A stretch of 64,000 bases of DNA from Solanum dulcamara (Eukaryota > Streptophyta > Magnoliopsida > Solanales > Solanaceae), in assembly GCF_947179165.1 (NCBI RefSeq), contig NC_077240.1, forward strand, positions 48,606,501-48,670,500. Direction: 5' to 3'. Positions 22,846 through 35,405 of this stretch are shown here, in pieces (the first letter of the stretch is position 1; each line of letters begins with the position of its first letter). Position numbers and translations under genes: made by a program. The notes under the pieces are model-generated. The model was not told where the DNA came from and did no database searches. It saw only the letters and a program-made list of their open reading frames with translations.

Positions 22846-22853
22846 TATAAATA
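22846..22853 (+). promoter_or_regulatory. TATA-like box of family-F LTR, second copy
   Basis: CCTATAAATACC, identical to the equivalent site in the other family-F LTR. Confidence 0.6.
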
Positions 22854-23083
22854 CCCATCTTATTTCATCATTTTGTTCATCAATCTTTCTCAAGGAACTC
22901 TTCTATCTATACACTCCTTTACTCATTCTTAAAATATAATTTTAGTTCTTAGTTGTGTTGAAATACTATTTTGGTGATTCATATACTCTGGGTAGTACAC
23001 AAAACACTCCGGCGAGGAGAAAATGCCAGGATTCAAGAGTGTCTATTAAGTCCATCGATTCTGAGTAATGCTTCAGATTCCTG

Positions 23084-23500
23084 GTATGTAAGGCTTCAAT
23101 TAGAGTATTCCTTTCACTCTCATTCCTAAAGTATTTTAATTATATGATAAATTATGTTTATTTTGTTTAAGCTTTACTCTAAGGTAAGTGGGTATTGATT
23201 CATGGATCCTTTCATCCAGGAAGCCCAAATGAATTATCAAAGTCTTCTATTTAATTTAAGTATGAAACTTTATGGGTTTTCATATCATGATTCCAAATGC
23301 ATAGATTATTAAGTATGTGAAGTTTAATTACCTATCTTATATTAGCGTATGTAAGGCTTCAATGAGAGTTCCTTCCACTCTCATGCCTAAAGTATTTTGA
23401 TTATATGATAAATTATGTTTATTTTCTTTAAGTTTTACTCTAAGTTATGTGGGTGTTTATCCATGGGTTCTTCCACCCATGTAGTCCAAAAATCTTTCAA
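23084..23500 (+). repeat. 263-bp tandem duplication inside LTR
   Basis: The first copy is 23084-23346 and the second starts at 23347. Both contain GAGTTCCTT/TATTCCTTTCACTCTCAT-like and TATATGATAAATTATG strings. The end of the first copy (TTCATGGATCCTTTCATCC) resembles family A more than F. Confidence 0.7.
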
Positions 23501-25203
23501 CTAAATCTCTTGATTTCAAACAAGATTTTCTAATGGATAATTTTTATTTCTACTTAATAGCATGAATCATGGTTAAACTAATGATTATTATTCTATTTTA
23601 ATGCAAAATAATTATATATATATAAGTTTATGGTTTGCAAGTAATTTCTCTATTTATCTCTTTAAAGGTTCTTGAAATTCATGGTGGATTGTTTAAAGCA
23701 TGATTTTTAATTAATGAATTGTAAATTATTTATACATAATTTCATTTACATATATTTTTGAAAGTTTAAATGATTTAAACCCACCTAATTTTACTATATT
23801 TTCAATGAAGTTTGACTTGAAAGCTTTGACTCCAAATAAATGTTTATGAAAACAATGTCTATGATAAAAAGGGAGTCTTACGAAATAAAAGAATGATGAA
23901 ATGCTATGAATGATGGATTCTCTATGCTATAAGGAAAATTCTTGAATATTTGAATCACCAAATATTTTAATGAGCTATTCTACCGAATGTGATGTTTTGA
24001 ATTTTCAATCTATATGCTATGACTATTTTAAAGTATGAAACTATTTCGTGGGATTGACTAAGCACCGAATGGGTCATTGTGGTGCGATTCGGTAAGGGAG
24101 TCCTAGTAGAAATCCTTTGTCTCATTAACTATGTGCCAACATAGGAGCCCTTGTAGGCTTAGGCTAATGGATCCACAAATACCTTTTAAAGTTAAAATTA
24201 AAGAAATGAATGAAGTTGATGGAGTTCTACCCGTCAAGTAGTCTCCCTGGCCAACGTAGGGGGTTATGTTGGATTCGATGTAATAGCTCGCAAGGTCTTA
24301 AATATCGATTATGGTCATTTTCCCATAAAATTAATATTTTAAAGGATATCTATATGATTGATTATGCATACATTGCATTATGTTTCATATTACATAAATG
24401 TTTTAATGTTTCCTTAATGTTCATGCATGCTTACATACTTAGTAAATTCAAAGTACTAGCGCATACTCTTTTGCCTACATGATTTCACCGTGTACGGACC
24501 GATGCTCCTCCTCGTTCTCCTCCACGTGGCTAGTTGAGATTTTGTTTGAACACTAATTTTGGTGAGTTCCCATATTCTGGGAATAATACTCATTTATCTT
24601 TCTAGTTTATGATTTGTGAGATATTTAGACACATACTATGACATTTCTTTCTATTATAATTGAGGGTGACCTAGGGACTTGTCTTAGCCTCGTTAAATCT
24701 AAAAGTTAGAGGTATTGCTGGACATATGTAAGTTGAAGATTTACTATTATGGTTTCTGCTTGTTTTTTAATCATTACCTATGAAAAGCTAAATGAATTTT
24801 AAGAGGTTTATTTGAGGTACTTTTGGGTTCCTCATTCGCAGTTTCATGTCTAGACACTAGGCTTGGTTCGTGAAACCCCACAGTCTGGAACCATAGGCGA
24901 TGGACTATCACAAGAGAAAGAAAAGAAACGAATAATAATGATAATAATAAGAAAAAAAAGAACAAGATAAATACAACAAGATAATCCCCAAGACCTGATA
25001 TCAGTCGGTAGTAGAGCCACTAAACGAAAAAAAAAGTACAAGCTTTATACAGATACAATAATTGCATAACTTTCTTTGAGTGTAAAATAAAGACTAGTCC
25101 AAGAAGAGATAAAGGGAGATAAGCCACTCTAAATGCCAAGATCTCACCCAAGTCTCTAAAATCAAAGAGCTACACCTCACAATATCCAAATCAGTACTGA
25201 AAA

Positions 25204-25243
25204 CTCATACTATGATCTGCAGGGTGCAGAAGTATAGTATGAG
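25204..25243. other. long hairpin in minus-strand family-D LTR
   Basis: CTCATACTAT at 25204 pairs perfectly with ATAGTATGAG at 25234-25243. Inside, CTGCA pairs with TGCAG around a 3-nt loop. It sits at about the LTR position of the shorter hairpins at 15205 and 50213. Confidence 0.7.
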
Positions 25244-27534
25244 TACCAATAAGTGGCACTCAGTAGGAATCAGCCGACTGAGCTATAAAGAACATGTAAG
25301 AAAAGAGTATATATCATAAGTAAATAACAAGAATAATATGAAAGCCTGCAACAAGAACCATCTGATATAAGGAAGGGAGAATATAGGGGATAAGAAAGGA
25401 CACAAAGAACGTAGCTGGTGGCACAAGCCCAGAACCAAAAAATGATAACACACTATGAAAAACGATATCTAAGTGACAACCTACTAAGACACATAAACAC
25501 AGATATCATATAAAACACCAAAGGACTGTATCAACTAAATCCCTACATAAAAGGTTAGATAAATATGAACAAGGGCAGTAAGTTCCTTCAAATAAGAGAC
25601 CACCCTTTATATGGCCACATGTTTGAAAATAGTCAGGCAATACCTTCCTAGCCCCTATGTGCCCAAGGGGTTAACTCACAAATAGGTAAACTCGCGTGAT
25701 GTCCCATACTACTAACAGATACAAACAACTATGATGGTGATAGGTAATGCAAATATGAATGAGAGTCATGCAGTAAAACCAGTAGTGTCATCATTGCCAA
25801 GTGCCTCATACCAAGATATATACACCTACTTTTAGTCTCAGCCAGGAAGTAGGACTAATGCGCCTCTTTGGGATCGCCATGAGGGGATCGGGAAAGCCCA
25901 TATATACCTGCTTGGTCCCAATCTAGGTCTTATATCAATATAGATATGTGTCAATCTGTATATTCAATCATCAAAAATCTGCTATGTTGTGGTGATCGGA
26001 GATAAATATTCAAATCATTGTAAAAAGGGTCGGGAACTCTCTCCCACCAAACTAATATAAGAAAATAAGTGCATCCTCTATGCCTCCAGTCCACTGTAAA
26101 TAGTAGTAACAACGGTATTACGACCCCTCATTTAGAAAATTAGTATAAAATAGTTTGGGTTACAACCCAGCTTTCTCAAATCAATGCCAAGAACCAATGT
26201 ATGCATAGGGGTCGACTACATCCATGAGAAAACAATGAACTAATGCAATGCATTCCATCAACAACACCCAAACAATACGCACAATCACATAGAATAGTGA
26301 CACCACAACCACCTTACCCTCTAGAGAATGGAAACAATACTAGCATATGCAACCGACCTCCATCCAAGGCCTAGGGATCAAATCTACTCCTTTAACTCAA
26401 CAACAAAGCCCAAAAGGGAAATCAACCCTAACTAGGTAACAAGGAGGAGGAACATGAGGAATCAAGTGCTTAGCTAGTCAATCAATACCTCCAAATCCAT
26501 CTGGGAATACAACCTCATGATTTTAAACATAGCTAGCCCTATCAAACGGCAAAAAGAAAGCATGGACGATTCTAGCTGTACATCCAAAAATAGAATCCAA
26601 TAGTAGTTCACAAGCCTAACTGTGTGGAGATCACTACACCAAGGCTTCAAGATAAGTGCTAAAATAGTGAAGGACACTAAGTCTTATAAATTCCAGCCAA
26701 CAAAGGCTACATTGACTAAAGATAAACCCAAACTCATTTCTAAGGCACAATTCTTCCAACCATTATAAATGTTGAACACGCCACCTAAAATAGGCTAATA
26801 AAGGCAAAACTAAGGCATAATCAGTACTTTTAACTAGAAGGGAAGTTTCATAAAGGCACCCTAGCTTGAGGCTCATACTGGGATAAAGAAAAAAGACACT
26901 AGGAATTAAGCCTAACCCATCACATACAATTCAAACCATAAGCAATTTATACTATATACTACCTCATAATGCTAAATAAAAAGAAAGGAGACTGTAGCCT
27001 GCCTTGTCTAGCACGCGTGCTCCAAGTCAACTTTTTAGTAGCTTTCTGCTCAAAAAACATCTCCAATTGCCTCCACACTATTAGAGAATTGAATGTTTCG
27101 ACACTAGAATCATATTTTTTTAGACGGACCCAAAATTGGGTCAAAACCAAAATTATGGAACCCCAATGGGAATCTAGAAAACAACTCTATGAAAAGGTTC
27201 TAAGCACATTTTTGAGCTTGTACCCCAAAATGGGGCACAAATGTATGCTTAAAATGAGAGAAAATAGCCCAACATTATTTATTACCATTAAAGCTTTGAG
27301 TTAAGCTAGGAAAGCCCCTTTATACAGGAAATTACCTCACTACAATGCTTATTGAAGATCCTCGAACACTCCTACACGTAGACAAGATCACCATGAACAC
27401 CTAGGACTTAAAAGCGCCTTAATAAGAGCTCCCACTCTCAACAAATCCTATTATCAAGTTTTGAGGAAAGCTGAAAATGGGACATAAAATAACCCTTAGG
27501 TATCGTAAAATCGAACCCAAAGTTTGCTTAAGCG

Positions 27535-27740
27535 AACCATCAAAAGAGGTGGGTCTAGCTAAAGCGATCCCTGGCTACTTAAATGAGCATCGCTAAAGTG
27601 ATCCCTATGCACTTAAGAGAGCCCCGCTAAAGTGACGGCCAGGCCACTTAAGCGACAAGCGCCTCACTGGTATGCCTTGTCTAAGAAATGCCCTAGTTGC
27701 TTAAGAGAATGTCACTAAAGTGATGACACCAGCAGTTGCT
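27535..27740. repeat. U3 palindrome cluster, CGCTTAAGCG type
   Basis: Repeated GCTAAAGTGAC, CTTAAGCGA and CGCTAAAG words occur in both orientations, matching the cluster in the family-D LTRs at 13195 and 48360. Confidence 0.72.
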
Positions 27741-28499
27741 ACAGCCAAGACTTGGCAAATCCAAAAATTCTCCAGCGGGGTGCTCAAGATTCCTTCAGAA
27801 TCCCTTGAGCGCAAATGGACTATGCCACCATCCAAAATCAGTGTTCTAGACTCAACAAAGCAATGAAAATTTCCATACGAGGTCATCTCAATAAAATGTG
27901 GGTACCACACTCAAGCACCATATTAAAGGAAAATCGACAAAAGGGCTCGGAAAAAGATTGGAATCCTCGGGACACGCTTGAAATGTCCTTCTAGACCAAA
28001 CTCGACCTTCCGGAGCTATCCGCAATGAAAATTTTCAATTTAAGTGCATTTACAAAGAATTTTTACCAAAGTCAACCTTAGGCTAAATTTAAAAGGCTAA
28101 AGTGCCAAATGGCCCCAAACTCGCATGAATTTCCTCGATACTCATGCTAACTATTCTACTAGCCTATTTTGGCCATTCCAAAGCTGATTCAACCATAAGA
28201 ATTCCATTCTAAGGCCGTTTTCCTAGAATTTTGACCAAAGTTTACTATTCAAACTCTAAGAGCTCCACTACAGGTAAACGGGCATAAAACCCAAATAAAT
28301 GACCAAGCGAATGAATTATCAGTGAGATCTTGGGCACATTTATGAGCCTATGTGCCATGTTTGCCCATATTTTGTAGGCGTTTTGAGAATATGTAGGAGA
28401 TAAATTGTGTGTTCTGAATGAAATACCAATTAAGTGCGCACTAAGGCATGTGATTAAGTAAATGCAGGAAGTTTAGAGAAGCACAAGAAATACGGGAAA

Positions 28500-28705
28500 A
28501 TCTGGCCCACAGGCGCAATAATGGCGCCCTGCGCCAGAGAGAAAACTTCATAGGAACATTCTAGGTGCTATAATAGTGCACCACGCCAGGAAGAAAATAA
28601 TTGAGATGCTATACAACCACTATAATAGCATTTCGTGTCAATAGTCAAACTATAGAAACTTATTCTTAGCGCGATAGTGGCACACTGCGCCACTACCGCT
28701 CCAAA
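28500..28705. repeat. U3 palindrome module, GGCGC/GCGCC type
   Basis: Repeats of CTATAATAGTG and GCGCCA words with inverted forms, such as GGCGCAATAATGGCGCC near 28513. Recognisable copies lie in the 3' LTR (38575-38760) and inside the element at 35222-35405. Confidence 0.72.
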
Positions 28706-28755
28706 GACTTTTTATTTATTTGTTATTCTAGGTTCGACAATGATAAAAGGAGGGC

Positions 28756-28766
28756 ATTTATATAGA
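28756..28766 (+). promoter_or_regulatory. TATA-like box of Athila-like LTR
   Basis: TTTATATAG shortly after the palindrome module and before a GAAAGAAGAGCAAGAAGAAC leader. The 3' copy is degraded (TTTAAATAA). Confidence 0.5.
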
Positions 28767-29575
28767 TTTTTTAGGTCTTGTGAGATCTAGCAGCCGTACT
28801 TGGAGAAAAAGAAAGAAGAGCAAGAAGAACACATACATTTTATGTTCCTTCTCTTTTTTTTCTTCTTCTCATTAATTTATATGAAGCTAAGCACTTTGTT
28901 TTATCATTTGAATGTGAGGAACTAAGAACCCAAAATCTGGGCTATAGCTACGAAGTCATGGTTTAATATTATTTGAGCTAGGTTGATGATGGGTTATTTA
29001 TTTTAATTATTCTTGCATTCTCGTTGTTATGATTTTAATGTTTGTCTAGCATTAGAATTCATTTATTGTCTACCTTAGATTTGGAATAGGAAAAGTAGAT
29101 GGATAAAAGAATGGAATAAATGGTTTCATGAAAGGATAACCTAGGATGATTCCTATATAGGATGCTCTTGACACATACCTATATACCATATTTGGTCGTG
29201 ATAAAGGATGATGGTTCAGTGCACCTTTATTGTTTCATACCTATCCCGCTCAACAATGTAGTTAGGTTGATGTACCTCAGATCGAAAAATAGTAAGCTTG
29301 ACTTCACGTTATGCTATAGAGCTAGAATTTGTCATAATCTGATTAATACACATAACTACGACATTGATTCTACTCGTACGAAATTTTCTTATATCCAAAA
29401 TTAATAACCATATTATCTCAAATCCATCACACAATCGCAATTAGTGTAGTTCATTGAAAAGAAATAATTAGCCTCATTAAGGTCCCTGTGGTTTTGACAT
29501 TCGCTTGAAAGAGCCACTTTACTACTTGAGAGACTACGTAGACTTACATGTGCGATTATTGCAACAACTAGTTTT

Positions 29576-29593
29576 TGGCACCGTTTCCAAGGA
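29576..29593 (+). other. primer-binding site, Asp-tRNA type, degraded
   Basis: TGGCACCGTTTCCAAGGA resembles the Asp-tRNA-type site known for Athila elements, with G-to-A and G-to-T changes. It begins six bases after the LTR end. Confidence 0.75.
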
Positions 29594-29689
29594 CTTTTAA
29601 ATTAGGCAATTTATCTTTTCTAAGTTTCTATGTTGATTGTGCTAGTGTTAACAACTTAATCTTAGCTATAAATTTTGCAGGTAATTGAG

Positions 29690-31330
29690 ACCTTAAATAG
29701 GAAAGAGACAAGGAGCTTGTAGAGCCATTATCTGATCCTGAATGATTCTTCTAGCGAAAGAGGAAAACATCAGCTTCTCAATATGCAATATGGGAACTCA
29801 ACTTGGATAATATTAACGACTTAGAAGAAGAGGTTTTTCTAGAGGAGGTACCTATTCAGATGGCAGCAAGGATAGTGCGTGATGTAGTAGTCCTACTCAT
29901 AAAAAATATCACCTCCAGCATCTTAAAACCACCAGCTAGAGGTAGGCTTAAGATGAAAAGAATATGGTGTAACTCTTGCATACTAAAGGGAAGTTTACTA
30001 GGTTGCCTCACAAAAATCCCCAAGTACACATCCAGAATTTCCTGGAAATCAGAGACACTTACATGCCAACTAGGTATCTCCTAATTATGTAAAGATAACA
30101 TTGTTTCTCTTTTCGCTATTGGGGGAAGGAAAGAGGTGGTTGAAGTTGGAACCACCAAACTCCATCACTATGTGGGACAACTTGGCTTGTAAATTTCTAA
30201 TCAGGTTCATTCCTTTGGAAAAGACTGCCAATCTAAGAAGTAAACTCCTAAGATTTAAACAAAAATTAGGAGAGAATTTATATCAAGCTTGAGGCAGGTT
30301 TAAAACTCTGCTCATCAGTTTTCCTCACCATCATCAGGCTAATGAGGTATTTGTCAATACCTTCATTGAGAGGTTGGAACCCAACACAAAAATTCTTATT
30401 GATTCTACTGCAGCTAGACAGGAATTAGAGAAAACCTATAATGAGTTATTCATGCTGCTGAATCGCATATCTCAAGGGAATCCTAAATGGACTGGAAGGA
30501 ACTCCAAACTGGTGATGTAGAAGCAAGAAGTAATGTTGGAAGTTGATGCTATGACTGCCTTGATGGCACAGATTGCATCAATGCCAAATATAATGTCCAC
30601 ACACTTTAATAATTTGGCATTGAGGCAACACTAGTAGGCTTCAGTAAATATGGTTTAGCCACAACTAATATGGTGTGAGGTTTGTGGAAGTAGTGAAGAT
30701 GCGGTAGAATATTGTGGAGCTAATCCTGAGTCAGAGAATTTTATGGGTAATGCACCTAGGGGTGGTGGTAACCAGAACTATGAAAAATCTTACAATCCAA
30801 ATTGGAGAAATCATATGAATTTCTCATAGGGTGGAAATCAGCAAAACCAACAACAGGGGTAGACCCAATTCAAAACACAAGGAGGTGGGAAACACTAAAA
30901 TAATGAAAACCAAGGCAATCAGAGCTCAGGAAAATCAGGAAGCATGAATGTAGAGAATATGTTGAAATGGATCATGATAGAACAAGCTAAGTTTTCCAGA
31001 GATGTTCATCATAATTAGTTAGATACTCAAAATTTATAAAAACAACTCTGGAAATTGGCCAGTGCATAAAGCTCTAGACAACAAGGCAATTTTCTAGGTA
31101 ACATCGACCCAAACCCCAAATAGGTGAATGTCGTGAGTATACTTAGTGGTCGCCCCTAGAATAATTAGCTCCCCAAATTAAGCCAGAAGAGGTGAAAGGT
31201 AAAGAATGAGTTGGGGAAGTAGGTGAATCTAGTGGACCAAAGGTAGTCGAAGAACCAAAAAAAACCTTCTGCTCTATTCCAATAAAAGTTTAAGAAGAAG
31301 AAGAAATAGGAGTGTTTTGCAAAGTTTATG
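29690..31330 (+). pseudogene. gag: Athila-like gag relic
   Basis: The order is recognisable. An N-terminal frame at 29803-30084 contains NDLEEEVFLEE. At about 30110-30300 comes the gag core (RWLKLEPPNSITMWDNLACK, then FLIRFIPLEKTANLRSKLL). Near 30660-30720 a cysteine-bearing string (CEVCGSSEDAVEYC) is the zinc-knuckle position. A Gln/Asn/Gly-rich tail follows at about 30740-30930 (NQQNQQQG). The frame changes repeatedly and stops are frequent. Confidence 0.8.
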
Positions 31331-31375
31331 GATTTGCTAAAATAGGTACAAATTAATTAACCTTTCATTGATGTT

Positions 31376-32012
31376 TTGCAGGGAATTCCTAAGTACACCA
31401 ATTATTTCAAGGACATTGTGGCTAACAAGAGCAAGTTGGTTGAGTACAAAATAGTGGCACTCCCTGAGGAGTGCAGTTCCAGAATCTTGAATAAAGTTAA
31501 GCTTCCAACCAAGCAGAAAGATCTAGGGAGTTTCATGGTACAGGTTACCATTGGTGAGTGTATGAATGTGAGAGGACTATGTGACTTGGGAGTGAGTATA
31601 AAATTGATGCCAACCTTTATGTTCAAGAAATTAAGTAGGAAATCTTAATCCTACCACCATCTTGTTACAACTGGCAGATCGCTCTGTATCTAAATTGAAT
31701 GGAATCATTGAGGATGTCTTAATCTAGGTGGGATCTCTCATTTTTCCTATGGACTTTGTCATTCTATACTTTGAGTCAAACCCGAAGGTTCCCCTCATTT
31801 TGGGATGCTCATTCTTTGTAACAAGAGGGACATTGATAGGTGCAGCAGCCGGACGTCTCACAATAAGAGTTCATGAAAAAGTGGAAGTATTTGATGTGTA
31901 TAAAGCATTAAAATTGCCTGCTATATATGACGATTTATCTGCGATAATAGTGATTGAGGAAGTAGTGGCAGAGAAATGCGTGGAATTAAGGGATTCACTG
32001 GAAAAGTGTTAG
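31376..32012 (+). pseudogene. pro: Athila-like protease relic
   Basis: The pre-protease string IPKYTNYFKDIVANKSKLVE is followed by the active-site loop at about 31577-31615, read as LCDLGVSIKLMP (usual D-x-G-A-S; Ala replaced by Val). A second frame at 31728-32012 holds the C-terminal half (NPKVPLILGCSFFVTRGTLI). A frameshift near 31650-31730 separates them. Confidence 0.8.
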
Positions 32013-33000
32013 TGGGTCAAGGTATAGAAGGCGATGTGATGGTACAAGAAATTTTTGGTTTCCTAGATGCGCACCATGTGAGCATGTGGAAAAAACAAGT
32101 AGAACCATTGAATAGAGTATTGGGTCATTCACCCAAACCCTCAACTGAGAAAGCTCCTAAATTGGAGTAGAAACCATTTCTGTCTCATCTCAGGTACACA
32201 TTCCTTGGTGACAATAACACGTTACCGATAATCCTATCATCCTCTTTATCTAAAATGTAGGTTCTAGCAGCTTTTGAGGTGCTTAGATAATAAATGAAAG
32301 CTATGGGCAGGCAAATGGTTAATCAACATAAGATTAGCCTAGCCTTGTGCATGCATAGGATCTTCATGGAGGAAAAGCATAAACTAGTCGCACAATCTCA
32401 GCATAGACTGAATTCGGTAATGAAGGATATGGTGAGAAAAGAGGTTATTAAGTGGGTACATGCAGGTATCATATATCCCATCTCAAAGAGTAAATGGGTC
32501 AATCTAGTGCAGTGTGTAGAGGAATGAATGTGATCACAAATGAAAAGAATTAGTTAATCCCTACTATAACACTCACTGGATGGAGAATTTGCATAGACTA
32601 CCGCAAGTTGAATAAAGCTACAAAAAAAGATCAGTACCCAATTCCTTTTATTGATCAAATGCTAGACAGGTTGGCGGGTCAGGAGTACTACTGTTTCTTG
32701 TATGGATATTCAGAATATAATCAGATCTCAATTGCACCTGAAGATCAGATTTCATATGCCTTTAAGCGTATGCCATTTAGGTTGTGCAATGCTACAGTGA
32801 CTTTTCAAAGGTGTATGATGGAAATCTTTCATGACATGGTCGAAGATTCTATGGAAATTATTATGGATGACTTCTCAGTCTTTGGGAAATCATTTGATTT
32901 ATGTTTGCAGAATTTAGACAAGGTGTTAGCAAGTATGAAAAGACAAATGTTGTCTTAAACTATGAAAAATATCATTTTCTAGTAACGGAGGGGACTATCT
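32013..33000 (+). pseudogene. rt: Athila-like reverse transcriptase relic
   Basis: Order of motifs: MHRIFMEEKHKLVAQSQHRL (about 32350), the YRKLNKAT block near 32600, then YYCFLYGYSEYNQI (32685-32725). In that block the first catalytic Asp is Tyr (codon 32701-32703), and a short stretch of about a dozen residues is missing after APEDQ. RMPFRLCNATVTFQRCM and IMDDFSVFG retain the Asp-Asp pair at about 32862-32870. With one catalytic Asp lost and frameshifts near 32530 and 32950, it cannot be active. Confidence 0.88.
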
Positions 33001-33119
33001 TAGGTCAGAACGTGTCGAAATAGAGGATAGTAGTAGACAAAGCCAAGATTTTCCAAAAATAGCCAGGACTATGTGCAATTTATTGGAAAAGGAAATAAAG
33101 TTCACATTCGATGATAGAT

Positions 33120-33540
33120 GTACGCAGGCATTTGAGTTATTGAAGAAGAGACTAATGTGAGCTCTAATCTTGACTGCTCCCAATGTGATGCTAGTGATAT
33201 AGTAGTGGGAGCTGTATTGGAACAGAGAAAAAATAAAATCTTCCACTCCATTTATTATGCAAGCAAGACTCTTGATTCAACTCAGGTTAACCACATATTT
33301 ACCAAAAAAAAGATATTAGCGCTGGTTTATGCATTCGACAAATTCAAATCCTATCTAGTAGGTACTAAAATAATTGTTTACACTGACCATGTAGTTCTTA
33401 GGTACCTATTCAACAAGAAAGATGCAAAGCCATAACTCATTAGATGGATCCTATTTCTATAAGAGTTTGACATTGAGATCAAGGATCGTAGGGGTTGTGA
33501 GAATCAAGTTGCCGATCACCTTTTATGTTTAGAGAGTTCG
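33120..33540 (+). pseudogene. Athila-like RNase H relic
   Basis: Frame 33157-33435 contains [31 protein letters not shown] and then [12 protein letters not shown], the usual RNase H order with the TDH motif. A stop follows and the tail continues to about 33540 (the CENQVADHL block). Confidence 0.85.
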
Positions 33541-33599
33541 ACACATATAGGGGAACAGATACAAATCAAAGAGGAATTTCCTGATTAGCAACTATTAGC

Positions 33600-34740
33600 T
33601 CTAGAATTGAATGAATTGCCATGGTACACCAAAATAGTCAATTACTTGGTTAGTAGGGTGTTTCCCACAACTGAAACTTCACAAAAGAAGAAAAAGTTGA
33701 TGTATGAGGCCCTGTTTTACATATGAGATGAGACTTACTTATCCAAGTAGGGAATAGACCGAATGGTAAGGAGGTGTGTGCCAGAAATCGAGGTACACCA
33801 AGTGTTGGATAGTTACCACTCATCACCATATGGTGTTCAACATGAAGAAGAGTGCACTGCACATATGTTACTTTAATCAGGTTTCTTTTGCCCTACCTTG
33901 TTTAAAGATACTGCAAGGTATGTAAAGAACTATGACCAATGTCAACGAACGGAAACTATCTCTAGAAGACATGAAATGCCATTAAGATACATCCTAGAAG
34001 TTGAAATTTATGATGTATAGGGAGTGGACATCATGGGTCCATTTCCATCATCTTATAGAAACCAATATATCTTAGTGGCAGTAGATTACGTGTCCAAGTG
34101 GGTGGAGGCCATAGTTCTTCCCACCAGTGACTCAAAAGATGTGACAAAGATCCTAAAAAAGCATATCTTTAATCGATTTAGCACTCCTATATCAATTATC
34201 AGTGATGGAGGATCACACTTCATAAATAAAATAGTGAAGAATCTTTTGGATAAGTATGAGGTGAGGCATAAAGTGTCTACAACATATCTTCCACAAACCA
34301 GTGGATAGGTCAAGGTATCCAACAGAGAGGTGAAATAGATATTACAAAAAACTGTAATTTCACAAAGGAAAGATTGGTCAGAAAAGTTAGATGAAGCACT
34401 TTAGGCATATAGAACAACATACAAAACACCCATTGGGACCTCTCCATATCAGATGGTATTTGGTAAAGCATGTCACTTACCTGTTGAGTTAGACCACCAA
34501 GCCTATTAGGCAATCAAGAAGCTGAATCTTGATCCAGAGTTAGCCTAGAGAAAGTAGTTAGATCAACTGCTTGAGCTAGAAGATTTTAGGCTTTATGCCT
34601 ATGAAAATGTCAAGTTGTACAATGAGAAAATAAAGAGATGGCATGGTAAGTACATCATTAATCTCATTTTCAAACTAGGGAAAAAGGTACTTCTTTTTAG
34701 CTCTAGACGCAAACTTTTTCCAGGGAAGTTAAGATCCAAG
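33600..34740 (+). pseudogene. int: Athila-like integrase relic
   Basis: The zinc-finger remnant includes YVKNYDQCQRTETISRRHE (about 33920). The catalytic core begins VDIMGPFPSSYRNQYILV (34026) and includes PISIISDGGSHF (about 34190). The third catalytic position follows PQTSG: a stop at 34306-34308 and then Lys (34312-34314) where Glu is expected. [20 protein letters not shown] and [11 protein letters not shown] mark the C-terminal side. Several UAG stops look like TGG-to-TAG changes. Confidence 0.9.
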
Positions 34741-35221
34741 GTGGAGTGACCCTTTTGAAGTTGTAAGTATGAAACTTCATTGAGCTGTGGAACTATGGAA
34801 TGCATTAAAAAGTCCAAATTTCTAGTTAATGGGCAAAGAGTCAATCACTATTATGGTAATGATGTGGATCATGAAGAGGAAGCTATAGAGCTTTAGGATG
34901 AATGATAGAGGTGTTGAGCTGTGCCGCGATGATAAATAGGGCGCTACACGGGAGGCAACTCATGATTGGTATTACCACATAGGACTTAAAGTTTGTAATT
35001 TTTTTAAAAATAGAATTTAATTGTGTGAATATATTTTTTAGACATAGGTAAAGCGTCGTTCCACGACCAAAAATTAGACTGTACATGGGAGGCAACCCAA
35101 TGTATTGTTTATATAACATTTCGAAGTTGATGCATAAAATGATAGTAAGAAAGGTAGAACAAGAGAAAGTGACATAAAATACGAAGAGTGAAAAATGAGG
35201 ATAAAAATCAGACTGGAGAGA
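34741..35221 (+). other. post-integrase linker
   Basis: It contains two related segments with GCGCTACACGGGAGGCAAC and GACTGTACATGGGAGGCAAC about 130 bp apart (about 34940 and 35080), a loose direct repeat. No coding is recognised. Confidence 0.5.
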
Positions 35222-35405
35222 CAGTGGCACACCGCGCTAGTGTCAATGTTTTTGAGGATCTCTGCAGGGACTATAGTGGCGCATCGCGCTAAGGGGAAAA
35301 CTACTTAGGCGTCATCTAGGTGCGACAGTGGCATGTCGCACCATTATCTCTCCAAGACTTTAGAATTTCTAGGTGAGGCACGAAAATAGTGCGTCACACC
35401 ACCAA
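35222..35405. repeat. internal copy of the Athila-like U3 palindrome module
   Basis: ACTATAGTGGCGCATCGCGC, GCGACAGTGGCATGTCGCAC and the following CTCCAAGACTTTAGAATTTC parallel the LTR U3 (28500-28735), including the downstream CTCCAAAGACTTT and TTCTAGGT strings. This is a third copy, outside the LTRs, placed just before a TATA-like box and the third ORF. Confidence 0.7.

Larger units (their letters stand above)
22725..24875 (+). mobile_element. family-F LTR, 5' truncated, with internal duplication
   Basis: It matches the family-F LTR at 694-3006 in opposite orientation, starting inside its U3 (the CATCACCCATGATATCACAA region) immediately after the family-A LTR end. It has a TATA-like box at 22846-22853. 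A segment starting GTATGTAAGGCTTCAAT occurs at 23084 and again at 23347. The degraded end near 24875 (GGCTTGGTTCGTGA) abuts a minus-strand family-D LTR. Hairpin 2 is at about 24474-24496 and partly degraded. Confidence 0.8.
24876..28324 (-). mobile_element. family-D LTR, minus strand, main part
   Basis: This is a minus-strand family-D-like LTR. Its remaining 5' ~93 bp lie at 39724-39816, where the plus strand reads GACCTTGAGGGTCATTACA, the complement of the family-D start. The Athila-like element is inserted between the two parts. The CGCTTAAGCG-type cluster is at 27535-27740. The left terminus is degraded and joined directly to a family-F LTR, so I cannot tell whether this was a solo LTR or part of an element. 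Confidence 0.78.
28325..29569 (+). mobile_element. 5' LTR of Athila-like element
   Basis: It starts AGATCTTGGGCACATT (TGATCTTTGGCACATT in the 3' copy, so the first base is mutated) and ends GCAACAACT. A GGCGC-type palindrome module at about 28500-28705 lies just upstream of a TATA-like box at 28756-28766 (TTTATATAG). A segment of about 80 bp present in the 3' copy near 39330-39420 is missing here. Confidence 0.88.

Noticed and set aside
24774..25041. Phe/Leu-rich minus-strand frames resembling membrane proteins
   Set aside because: They arise from A-rich runs in a degraded LTR end; no start context or family resemblance.
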